This document shows positions 48,743 to 56,709 of a DNA stretch of 64,000 nt, piece by piece. The position numbers and the translations under genes are program-made. The stretch's first letter is position 1. The number at the start of each line of letters is the position of its first letter. Source of the stretch: Sphingopyxis chilensis (lineage in GTDB: Bacteria; Pseudomonadota; Alphaproteobacteria; Sphingomonadales; Sphingomonadaceae); NCBI RefSeq assembly GCF_035930445.1, contig NZ_CP142394.1, positions 2,451,501 to 2,515,500 on the forward strand. Direction: 5' to 3'. The notes under the pieces are model-generated. The model worked only from the letters and a program-made list of their open reading frames with translations, was not told the DNA's origin and ran no database searches.

Positions 48743-51640
48743 ATGCATGGGGTCACGTATAAAAGCACGACAGACGGGGCGCGGACTTCAACCGCAAGAG
48801 ACAAATCGCGAATAGCGACCATCAAGATACTGCTGGCTTCGGCGGCGCCGTTGCTCTCGGTCGCGCCGACCATGGCACAGGAAATACCGGCACCCATCGA
48901 CGAGATCGCCGAGGACCCGACGAGCAGCATCGTCGTTACCGGTTCGCGCATCGTGCGCGACGGCTATAGTGCGCCGACCCCTGTCGCTGTCTTGGGTGAA
49001 GCCGATATCGCGGCACAATCGCCGGCCAACATCTCCGATTTCGTCAACCAGTTGCCCGCGATTGCCGGAAGCGGCACTTCGGGCACCGCATCTGGCGGCC
49101 TTTCCAATGCCGCTGCGGGCATCAATTCGATCGGCCTGCGGGGTCTCGGCGTCGGACGCACGCTGGTCCTCGTCGATGGCCAACGCTCGGTCGCTTCCAG
49201 CGTGGGCGGCACGGTCGACATCAACACGATCCCGCAGGATCTGGTCAAGCGCGTCGAGGTCATCACCGGCGGCGCCTCGGCCGCTTATGGTTCGGACGCG
49301 GTGGGCGGCGTCGTCAACTTCATCCTCGACACCGACTTCGATGGCGTGAAACTTTCCGCCGACACAGGTATCTCGACCTATGGCGACGCCTTCAACTACC
49401 GCCTCTCGGGGACAGCCGGCTTCTCGCTGCTCGACGACCGGCTGCACCTTCTGACCAACGTCTCGTGGTTTCATCAGGACCGCAAGGAAGGAATCGACCG
49501 CGACTGGAACGACAGCGGCTATTTCCAGATCAACAACCCGGCCTATGACGGCACCAACGGCCAGCCCCAACGCCTGGTCGGCGGCGGGATCGGTCCGTCC
49601 GGTTATACGACGGGGGGCCTGATCTCCAGCGGCCCGCTGCGCGGCACCTACTTCCTCGGCGAAGGTCAGACCGCGCAGCTGACCTATGGGACGATCGCCG
49701 GCCCGTGGATGATCGGCGGCGATTGGCAGACGACGCTTGCCGGTCACGTCGGCACGAACACGCTGGTGCCGCTGGACGAACGCCTGAGCCTGTTCCAGCG
49801 CGTGGGTTTCGACGTGACGCCCGATATCGAGATCTTCGGCCAATTCTCCTATAACCGCTCGGTCAGTGCCAGCTCTTACCAGCAGACGCCGAGCACCGGC
49901 GTTTCGATCCTCGCGGACAATGCCTATCTTCTCAGCCAATACCCGACGATAGCCGCGCAGATGGCCACGCAGAATCTGGCCTCTATCACGATCGGTACCT
50001 CCAACGCGGGCTTCCCGATTCCGGGCAGCAACAACAAACGCGAGGTGTATCGCTTCGTCGCCGGCGCGAAGGGCAGCGTCGGCCTGTTCGGATCGTCGAT
50101 GTCGTGGGACGCCTATTACCAAAAGGGCGTGACCAAAACGCGCGAAGAGCTGACCAATACCTGGTTCAACGCGCGCATGGCGCTGGCGCAGGACGCCGTC
50201 TTCGCGGCCGATGGCAGCATCGTGTGCCGCTCCACCCTGACCCACCCGGCCAACGGATGCGTCCCGATCGATCGCCTTGGCACGGAAGGGCCGTCGCAGG
50301 AGGCGCTCGACTATATCTACTACGACGGATTCCAGCCGTTGCGTTACCAGACAATCAAGCAGGATGTCGCGGCCGCCACCATTTCGGGCAGTCTCTTCAC
50401 GCTCCCGGCCGGCGACGTCGCCTTTGCAACGGGCGCCGAGTGGCGCCGCGAGCAGATCGACGGCGAAGTGGACCCGGTCCATAACTCCGGCTGGCTCTAT
50501 GGCAATTACCGCGTCAACCAAGGCAAGTATGACGTCTATGAGGGCTTCCTCGAACTCTCCATCCCGATATTCGACGGAATGAACCTGGATGCCGCCGCGC
50601 GTGGCACCCATTATTCGACGTCAGGCTGGGTCGGCACGTGGAAGGTCGGGGCCAGTTATCAGATATTCGACGCCCTGCGTCTGCGCGGCAACATCAGTCA
50701 CGATATCCGCGCGCCGAACCTCGACGAACTGTTTGCCGCGGGGACCGCGCGTACCAACTCGGTCATCATCCCGGCCGGCGCAAACGCCCCGGTCACCGGA
50801 TCGCAGCAATTTGTCCAGAACGCCTTCGGCAACCCGGACCTCAAGCCTGAGGTAGCTGACGGCTGGACAGTTGGCGCCATCTTCACACCGTCGTTCCTGC
50901 CGGGCTTCAGCGCATCTTTCGACTATTATTCGATCGATATCGACGACGCGATCGGTTCGGTAACGGCGCAGCAGACGGTCGATCTATGTTATGATCAGGG
51001 CATCGCGGCCTACTGCCCCAACATCAAGTTCGTGAACGGTGCGCTCAGCACGATCGACCTGACGCCGATCAACTTTTCGACCCAGAAGACCCGCGGCTTC
51101 GACATCGAGGCGAGCTACTCCACGCCGGTCGGTCCGGGCAATCTGCGACTGCACGGCCAGGCGACGCACTATATCAAGAATGTGATCGACGACGGCATCA
51201 GTTTCCCCGTCGACTATGCCGGGGTGCTTTCGGCGGGAACCTATAGCTCGCCCGACTGGGCCTACCGCCTGAGTGCCTTCTATGAGATCGATCCCGTCAC
51301 CATAAACCTGGTCGCGCGCGGCTTCACCAGCGGAGTCTATGGCAACGACTGGATCGCGTGCGACGACGACTGCCCCGCCAGCACGTCGCAGTTCCGCACG
51401 ATCAACAACAACCACATCGATGGCGCCACCTATTTCGATGCGTCGATCGACTTCGAGTTCGAGGCGATGGCCGGCACAGGCCACCTCACTTTCATCGTGA
51501 ACAACCTGCTCGACAAGGAGCCCGTCCTGGTCGGCAACGGGCCCGACGGCAACAATGTGCCCGCCTATGCGCAGACCAACCGCAGTCGCTTCGACGTCGT
51601 CGGCCGGTCGTTCCGCGTGGCCGCCAAGATCGAATTCTGA
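48743..51640 (+). CDS. TonB-dependent receptor (large)
   Basis: This outer-membrane receptor has 965 residues. The signal peptide ends at APTMAQ, followed by the TonB-box-like SSIVVTGSRI. The plug has RTLVLVDGQRSV, VEVITGGASAAYGSDAVGGVVNF. The long barrel ends in RVAAKIEF. The plug style is shared with the truncated receptor at 1-851. GGGAG precedes the ATG at 48743 by seven bases. It heads an operon with two tandem M20 amidohydrolases (25 and 7 bp gaps) and so probably imports their peptide-like or amide-linked substrate. Confidence 0.93.
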   Translation: MHGVTYKSTTDGARTSTARDKSRIATIKILLASAAPLLSVAPTMAQEIPAPIDEIAEDPTSSIVVTGSRIVRDGYSAPTPVAVLGEADIAAQSPANISDFVNQLPAIAGSGTSGTASGGLSNAAAGINSIGLRGLGVGRTLVLVDGQRSVASSVGGTVDINTIPQDLVKRVEVITGGASAAYGSDAVGGVVNFILDTDFDGVKLSADTGISTYGDAFNYRLSGTAGFSLLDDRLHLLTNVSWFHQDRKEGIDRDWNDSGYFQINNPAYDGTNGQPQRLVGGGIGPSGYTTGGLISSGPLRGTYFLGEGQTAQLTYGTIAGPWMIGGDWQTTLAGHVGTNTLVPLDERLSLFQRVGFDVTPDIEIFGQFSYNRSVSASSYQQTPSTGVSILADNAYLLSQYPTIAAQMATQNLASITIGTSNAGFPIPGSNNKREVYRFVAGAKGSVGLFGSSMSWDAYYQKGVTKTREELTNTWFNARMALAQDAVFAADGSIVCRSTLTHPANGCVPIDRLGTEGPSQEALDYIYYDGFQPLRYQTIKQDVAAATISGSLFTLPAGDVAFATGAEWRREQIDGEVDPVHNSGWLYGNYRVNQGKYDVYEGFLELSIPIFDGMNLDAAARGTHYSTSGWVGTWKVGASYQIFDALRLRGNISHDIRAPNLDELFAAGTARTNSVIIPAGANAPVTGSQQFVQNAFGNPDLKPEVADGWTVGAIFTPSFLPGFSASFDYYSIDIDDAIGSVTAQQTVDLCYDQGIAAYCPNIKFVNGALSTIDLTPINFSTQKTRGFDIEASYSTPVGPGNLRLHGQATHYIKNVIDDGISFPVDYAGVLSAGTYSSPDWAYRLSAFYEIDPVTINLVARGFTSGVYGNDWIACDDDCPASTSQFRTINNNHIDGATYFDASIDFEFEAMAGTGHLTFIVNNLLDKEPVLVGNGPDGNNVPAYAQTNRSRFDVVGRSFRVAAKIEF

Positions 51641-51665
51641 ACGAGAAGAAAGGATTATCCGCGAG

Positions 51666-53270
51666 ATGAGAATATTCGCCCGCGCCGTCATCGCCGTTGC
51701 CTTGAGCACGGTCGCCGTCCTGGCTCCGATCGCCGCCGCCCCGGCCCACGCCGAGGCCCCCAAGTCGCTCAAGAAGGAGGTCGCGGCTGAAGTCGAAGCG
51801 CAGCGCAAACAGATCCAGGTCATGGTCGACCAGATCTTCAGTTTCGCCGAGCCCGGCTTTCAGGAGATCAGGACGTCCGAATATCTGACCGACATCCTCG
51901 CCAAAAACGGATTCACCATCACCAAGGGCGTGGCGGGCATCCCCACTGCCTTTACCGCGATCTGGGGTGAAGGCGGCCCCAAGATCGCGCTGGGCAGCGA
52001 CATCGACGACGTCCTCGGCGTCTCGCAGATGCCGGGCGTTCCCTATCTCAAACCGATGATCGAAGGGGCGCCGGGGCATGGCGAAGGCCATAACTCGGGC
52101 ATGCCGATGATGGTGGCGGCAGCGATCGCGACGAAGAAGGTGATGGAAAAGCACGGCATCAAGGGCCGATTGATGCTTTGGCCCGGGGTCGCCGAAGAAT
52201 TGCTGGCGACCAAGGCCTATTATGTGCGCGCCGGCATGTTCAAGGATGTCGACGCCTCGATCTTCGGGCATGTCAGCAACGATTTCTCGACCGGCTATGG
52301 CGAGATGGGCAACAATGGCCTGATCTCGGTCGAATATTCCTTCAAGGGCAAGACCGCGCATTCGGCGGGGATGCCGTGGGAAGGGCGCAGTGCGCTGGAC
52401 GCGGTCGAGATCATGGACGTGGCGTGGAATTTCCGGCGCGAACATCTGCCGCTGACCCAACGCTCGCACATGATCATCACCAACGGCGGCGGCCAGCCCA
52501 ATGTGGTGCCCGATAAGGCCAGCATCTGGTACTTCTTCCGCGAGCGCACCTTCGACGACATCCGCAAGCTCTATGAAGTCGGCAACGACATTGCGAAGGC
52601 CGCGGCGCTGGCCACCGGCACCACGATGACCCAGCAGACGCTGGGCTATGCGGCGCCCAATTTCGGCAACAAGCCGTTGGCCGAGGCCGCCTTTGCCAAT
52701 ATCAAGGCGGTCGGCATGCCCAAGTGGAGCGCCGACGATCAGGCCTTCGCGAAGGCGGTGCAAAGCTTCAACAATCGCAAGATCGAACCGCTGAAGGACG
52801 AGGTCACCCCGCTCTCCACCCCGGAAAGTCGCAAGCCCTCGACGGGCGGCGGGTCGGACGACATCGGCGACATCATGTGGGCGGTTCCGACGATAACGAT
52901 CCGGTACCCGTCGAACATCCCCAACATGATCGGCCATAACGCGATCGCGGCCATCGCAATGGCGACGCCGATCGCGCACAAGGGTGTGGAAGCGGGCGCA
53001 AAGGCCGTGGCGATGACGGTGCTCGACCTGCTCACCACACCGAAACTCATCGCCGATGCAAAGGCCTATTTCAAGGATGTCCAGCTCAAGACCGACACCT
53101 ATGCCCCGATCCTGACCGACGAGGACGTACCCGCGATCTGGCTTAACGAACGCAACATGGCGCTCTACCGCCCGTTGATGGAGAAATATTACTACGACCC
53201 CTCCAAATATGACACCTACCTAGACCAGCTGGGGGTCAAATATCCGATGCTCGAAGGCCCGGCGGAGTGA
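51666..53270 (+). CDS. Exported M20-family amidohydrolase, first tandem copy
   Basis: This M20D/AbgB-like amidohydrolase has 534 residues and cleaves an amide bond, as in p-aminobenzoyl-glutamate hydrolase and N-acyl-amino-acid amidases. A signal peptide ends at AAPAHA. The metal site region is GHGEGHNSG (H138, E140, H142); E140 stands where many M20D members have Cys. It is followed by GVAEELLATKAYYVRAG with the Glu ligand pair and SVEYSFKGKTAHSA with the dimerisation-domain His. The ATG at 51666 is used although the frame opens at 51555, inside the receptor gene. The homologue 7 bp downstream is a tandem duplicate. Confidence 0.9.
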   Translation: MRIFARAVIAVALSTVAVLAPIAAAPAHAEAPKSLKKEVAAEVEAQRKQIQVMVDQIFSFAEPGFQEIRTSEYLTDILAKNGFTITKGVAGIPTAFTAIWGEGGPKIALGSDIDDVLGVSQMPGVPYLKPMIEGAPGHGEGHNSGMPMMVAAAIATKKVMEKHGIKGRLMLWPGVAEELLATKAYYVRAGMFKDVDASIFGHVSNDFSTGYGEMGNNGLISVEYSFKGKTAHSAGMPWEGRSALDAVEIMDVAWNFRREHLPLTQRSHMIITNGGGQPNVVPDKASIWYFFRERTFDDIRKLYEVGNDIAKAAALATGTTMTQQTLGYAAPNFGNKPLAEAAFANIKAVGMPKWSADDQAFAKAVQSFNNRKIEPLKDEVTPLSTPESRKPSTGGGSDDIGDIMWAVPTITIRYPSNIPNMIGHNAIAAIAMATPIAHKGVEAGAKAVAMTVLDLLTTPKLIADAKAYFKDVQLKTDTYAPILTDEDVPAIWLNERNMALYRPLMEKYYYDPSKYDTYLDQLGVKYPMLEGPAE

Positions 53271-53277
53271 AGGCGCG

Positions 53278-54897
53278 ATGAGCATGGACCGCAGGAAGCG
53301 CGGGCTTCGCCTCGGGGTGGTGCCCATGCTGGCCAGCGCCCTTTTGGCTCCAGCCCCCGCTGGTGCGGCAGCGACCCCCGCGCTCAAGCAGGAAGTCCTC
53401 GCCGAGGTGGAGGTGCAGCGCAAACAGATCCAGGTCATGGTCGACCAGATCTTTAGCTTTGCCGAGCCCGGCTTTCAGGAGATCAGGACGTCCGAATATC
53501 TGATCGCCATCCTCGAGAAGAATGGCTTCAAGATCGAGCGCGGTATCGCCGGTGTTCCCACCGCCTTTACCGCGACGTGGGGCGAGGGCGGCCCCAAGAT
53601 CGCACTGGGCAGCGACATCGACGGACTCGTCGGCGTCTCGCAGGTGCCCGGCATCGCCAAGATCAAACCGCTGACGGAAGGCGGGTCGGGACATGGCGAG
53701 GGGCATAATTCGGGCATGCCGCTGATGGTCGCCGCCGCGATCGCCGCCAAGCATGTGATGGAAAGGCACGGCATCGAGGGCCGTTTGATGCTCTGGCCCG
53801 GTGTCGCCGAAGAACTTCTGGCGACCAAGGCCTATTATGTGCGCGCCGGCGTGTTCAAGGATGTCGATGCCTCGATCTTTGCCCACGTCAACACCGGCTT
53901 CGGCACCGGATGGGGCAATCTCGGTCTCACCGGCATGATCTCGGTGGAATATGAATTCCAGGGCAAGACCGCCCACTCCGCTGCCTCGCCATGGGAGGGC
54001 CGAAGTGCGCTCGACGGGGTCGCGCTGATGGACGTGATGTGGAATTTTCGGCGCGAGCACCTGCCGCTTTCGCAACGATCGCACAATGTCATCTCCAACG
54101 GCGGCGGCCAGCCCAACGTCGTGCCCGACAAGGCAAGCAGCTGGTATTATTTCCGCCAGTCGGACTTCGCCTCGCTGCGCGACCTGTATCAAACGGGCAA
54201 CGAGGTGGCCGAGGCCGCGGCGCTCGCGACGGGTACCAAGGTCACCCGCAAGATACTGGGCTTTGCCGCACCCAATTATGCCAACAAGCCGCTCGCCGAG
54301 GCGCTCGATGCCAATATCAAGGCGGTGGGCATGCCGCAGTGGTCCGCTGCCGATCAGGCCTTCGCGAAGGCGGTGCAATCCGAGAACCGGTTGAAGGTTC
54401 AAGCCCTGCCGACCACGGTCGCCCCACTTTCTACGCCCCAGACGCGCGGAGGGGCCAGCTTCGGCGGGTCGGACGACATCGGCGACGTCATGTGGACGGT
54501 GCCGACCGTCACCATCGGCTATCCGGCCAACATCCCGAATGTGATCTTCCACCATTCGACCGCCGCGATGGCGATGGCGACGCCGATCGCGCACAAGGGC
54601 ACGGTGGCAGGCGCCAAGGCAGTCGCCATGACGATCCTCGACATCGCCACGACGCCCAAGCTGGTAGCCGATGCCAAGGCTTGGTTCCGCGACGTCCAGC
54701 TCAAAGAACAGACCTATGATCCGCTGATCGCGCCGACCGACATGCCCGCGATCGATCGGAACACCCGCACGATGGCCCAGATTCGGCCGACGATGGAGAA
54801 GCAATATTACCAGCCGGACAAGTATGACAGCTACTTGCAGCAACTGGGCATCGATTATGAAAATCCGGATCGCGAAACCCCCGGGGAAGAGAAGTAG
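53278..54897 (+). CDS. Exported M20-family amidohydrolase, second tandem copy
   Basis: This amidohydrolase has 539 residues and is a paralogue of 51666-53270, with long shared stretches (KQIQVMVDQIFSFAEPGF, SEYL, ELLATKAYYVRAG). The metal motif is again GHGEGHNSG, with H139, E141 and H143. The signal peptide ends at PAGAAA. It starts 7 bp after the first copy and completes the receptor-led operon. Both copies differ from canonical M20D enzymes by Glu in place of Cys at the metal site, a shared variation that points to a subfamily rather than decay. The tandem duplication may give two substrate ranges. Confidence 0.9.
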   Translation: MSMDRRKRGLRLGVVPMLASALLAPAPAGAAATPALKQEVLAEVEVQRKQIQVMVDQIFSFAEPGFQEIRTSEYLIAILEKNGFKIERGIAGVPTAFTATWGEGGPKIALGSDIDGLVGVSQVPGIAKIKPLTEGGSGHGEGHNSGMPLMVAAAIAAKHVMERHGIEGRLMLWPGVAEELLATKAYYVRAGVFKDVDASIFAHVNTGFGTGWGNLGLTGMISVEYEFQGKTAHSAASPWEGRSALDGVALMDVMWNFRREHLPLSQRSHNVISNGGGQPNVVPDKASSWYYFRQSDFASLRDLYQTGNEVAEAAALATGTKVTRKILGFAAPNYANKPLAEALDANIKAVGMPQWSAADQAFAKAVQSENRLKVQALPTTVAPLSTPQTRGGASFGGSDDIGDVMWTVPTVTIGYPANIPNVIFHHSTAAMAMATPIAHKGTVAGAKAVAMTILDIATTPKLVADAKAWFRDVQLKEQTYDPLIAPTDMPAIDRNTRTMAQIRPTMEKQYYQPDKYDSYLQQLGIDYENPDRETPGEEK

Positions 54898-55079
54898 CGC
54901 CCGCAGCACCGACCGATCGGCGGCCGGGATCAGGCGCCAAACTGCCGTAGCGCGGTTGACCTACTTCGATTGCCGCTCGAAACTAGCTGCGAGGTTCGTG
55001 GCCGGCATCTGCGAAGCGGGAGCAAACAGCGGCGGACGCGGATCGAACGGAACTAAAGGAACCCGATTCAGCATCGCGG

Positions 55080-55697
55080 TTGACGGAAACATCGCGGTCG
55101 GGCCTCTTAGACGGTGAGAGGAGCGAAACGACGGAACGCGAGGCGCTAGCCGATTGGGTGGGACGCGAGATCCTGCCGCACGAACGCGACCTGCGGCTAT
55201 GGCTGCGGCGACGGCTCGTCGCAGCAGCCGACGTGGAGGACATCGTGCAGGAATGTTATTGTCGCCTTGCCCAGCTCGATGACGTCGCGCACGTCACGAC
55301 GCCGCGCGCCTATCTGTTCACCATGGCCCGCAACCTGGCGCAGCGGCAGCGCAAGCACGCACGGGTCGTCCGGATCGAAGCGCTGGCGGAAGCCTTCGAT
55401 GCCGAACCGGAAAGCGACCAGCTCTCGCCCGAACGGTTCGCCGCCGCACGTCAGGAACTCGAACGCGTACAGGCAGCGCTCTCGACCCTGCCCGAGCGCG
55501 CCCGGCGGATTTTCCTCATGCGTCGGGTCGAAGGGCTGACCCAGAAGGAAATTGCGGCGGCGATGGGCGTGAGCGAGGCGGTGGTCGAGAATGACGCGAG
55601 CCGCAGCCTGCGCGCGATCCTGAAGCTGATCACCGAGCCCGAACCCGAGCGGGAGAGATTGTCGGACGGAGGTGCTGCGCATGCGCGATCACGCTGA
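55080..55697 (+). CDS. ECF sigma factor (FecI-like)
   Basis: This extracytoplasmic-function sigma factor has 205 residues. Region 2 is DVEDIVQECYCRLAQLDDV, then TPRAYLFTMARNLAQRQRKHA; region 4 is LSTLPERARRIFLMRRVEGLTQKEIAAAMGVSEAVVENDASRSL. Such factors direct RNA polymerase to the promoter of a coupled TonB receptor. The start is uncertain: the longest frame uses a TTG at 55080 without a good ribosome site, and the real start may be up to ~80 bp downstream. It overlaps the FecR gene by 17 bp. No clear anti-sigma other than FecR is present. Confidence 0.88.
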   Translation: MTETSRSGLLDGERSETTEREALADWVGREILPHERDLRLWLRRRLVAAADVEDIVQECYCRLAQLDDVAHVTTPRAYLFTMARNLAQRQRKHARVVRIEALAEAFDAEPESDQLSPERFAAARQELERVQAALSTLPERARRIFLMRRVEGLTQKEIAAAMGVSEAVVENDASRSLRAILKLITEPEPERERLSDGGAAHARSR

Positions 55698-56631
55698 AGA
55701 GACCGCCGCCGCCTGGGCGCTGCGTCATCCGCTCGATGCGGCCGAACGCGCCGAACTCGATGCATGGTTGGCGCAGGATCACCGCCACGCCGGTGCGCTG
55801 CTCCGCGCGCAGGCGGGGTTGAGCGTGATCGATCGTGCGGTGACGGGAGGCGCGCCGATCGACTCCGCATACGCCCCTCCCCCGGCAGCCCCGACGCGGC
55901 GCTGGCTGCTCGCGGGCGCCGCCGGCGCGATGGCGGCGGGGATTGCCGGGATCGTCGCCTGGCCCCACCTGATGGTCGAGCGCGTGACAACCGCACGCGG
56001 CGAGATCCGGCGGCTGCCGCTCGCCGATGGCTCGGTCGCGACCATCGACACCAGCAGCAGTTTGCGCGTCGCCATGGTGGACGACAGCCGCCGCATCGCG
56101 CTCCAGGAAGGACAGGCCTGGTTTCAGGTCGCCAAGGATCGCAAGCGCCCCTTCGTCGTCGATGCCGGCATCGCCCAGGTGCGCGCGGTCGGCACCGCCT
56201 TCTCGGTGAGCCGTACGAACAGCGGCGTGCGCGTCGCCGTCACCGAAGGGAGTGTCGCCGCCTGGCCGACCGACAGCGGCGGGACGATGACGATTCTGGA
56301 GGCGGGGCAATACGCCATCTTCCGGCCCGGTGCGGCAGCGCCCGAAGTCGCGACCGAGCCCGCCGCGATCGAGCGATCGCTGGCGTGGCGCAGCGGCGAG
56401 ATCTCGCTGGAAAACGAGACGCTGGGCAGCGCGGTCGAGCAGTTCAACCGGTACAATCGCCAGCAGCTGGTGATCGCGGACCCGGACCTGTCGGGCCAGC
56501 GACTGGTGGGGCTTTTCCAGATCGACCGCCCCGCCGATTTCGCTGCGACGTTGGCCGCCTCGCTCAACGTCGCCGTCACCACCACCCCCGCCGAGATCCG
56601 GCTGGCGCGAAAAAAGAACCCGCTACCCTGA
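55681..56631 (+). CDS. FecR-like anti-sigma factor/signal transducer
   Basis: This inner-membrane regulator has 316 residues. It has an N-terminal cytoplasmic anti-sigma part (HAEETAAAWALRHPLDAAERAELDAWLAQDHRHAGAL), a single transmembrane helix at about 78-98 (RRWLLAGAAGAMAAGIAGIVAW) and a periplasmic FecR domain (TARGEIRRLPLADGSVATIDTSSSLRV, VGTAFSVSRT) ending in an STN-interacting C-terminus. The ATG at 55681 follows GGAGG. It passes the signal from the STN domain of the receptor at 56710 to the ECF sigma factor. Transcription is coupled to both. Confidence 0.9.
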   Translation: MRDHAEETAAAWALRHPLDAAERAELDAWLAQDHRHAGALLRAQAGLSVIDRAVTGGAPIDSAYAPPPAAPTRRWLLAGAAGAMAAGIAGIVAWPHLMVERVTTARGEIRRLPLADGSVATIDTSSSLRVAMVDDSRRIALQEGQAWFQVAKDRKRPFVVDAGIAQVRAVGTAFSVSRTNSGVRVAVTEGSVAAWPTDSGGTMTILEAGQYAIFRPGAAAPEVATEPAAIERSLAWRSGEISLENETLGSAVEQFNRYNRQQLVIADPDLSGQRLVGLFQIDRPADFAATLAASLNVAVTTTPAEIRLARKKNPLP

Positions 56632-56632
56632 C

Positions 56633-56679
56633 GGAAATCCGCCGGCGCGGACTCTTGTTATCAAGAGCGTACCGGAAAT
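56633..56679 (+). promoter_or_regulatory. Two GGAAAT hexamers and a CTCTTG hairpin upstream of the STN receptor
   Basis: GGAAAT occurs at 56633-56638 and 56674-56679 in the 78-bp gap before the receptor gene; it is the -35 element of FecI-type promoters. CTCTTG-TTAT-CAAGAG (56652-56667) is a perfect inverted repeat between them. No clear matching -10 was found, so this is weak support for an ECF-dependent promoter. Confidence 0.3.
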
Positions 56680-56709
56680 AGGGCGCCCGATAAAAACGGG
56701 GAGGATCGG

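Noticed and set aside
48484..48762. Small plus-strand frame upstream of the TonB receptor
   Set aside because: It has no domain, ends inside the receptor gene and lacks a convincing ribosome site.
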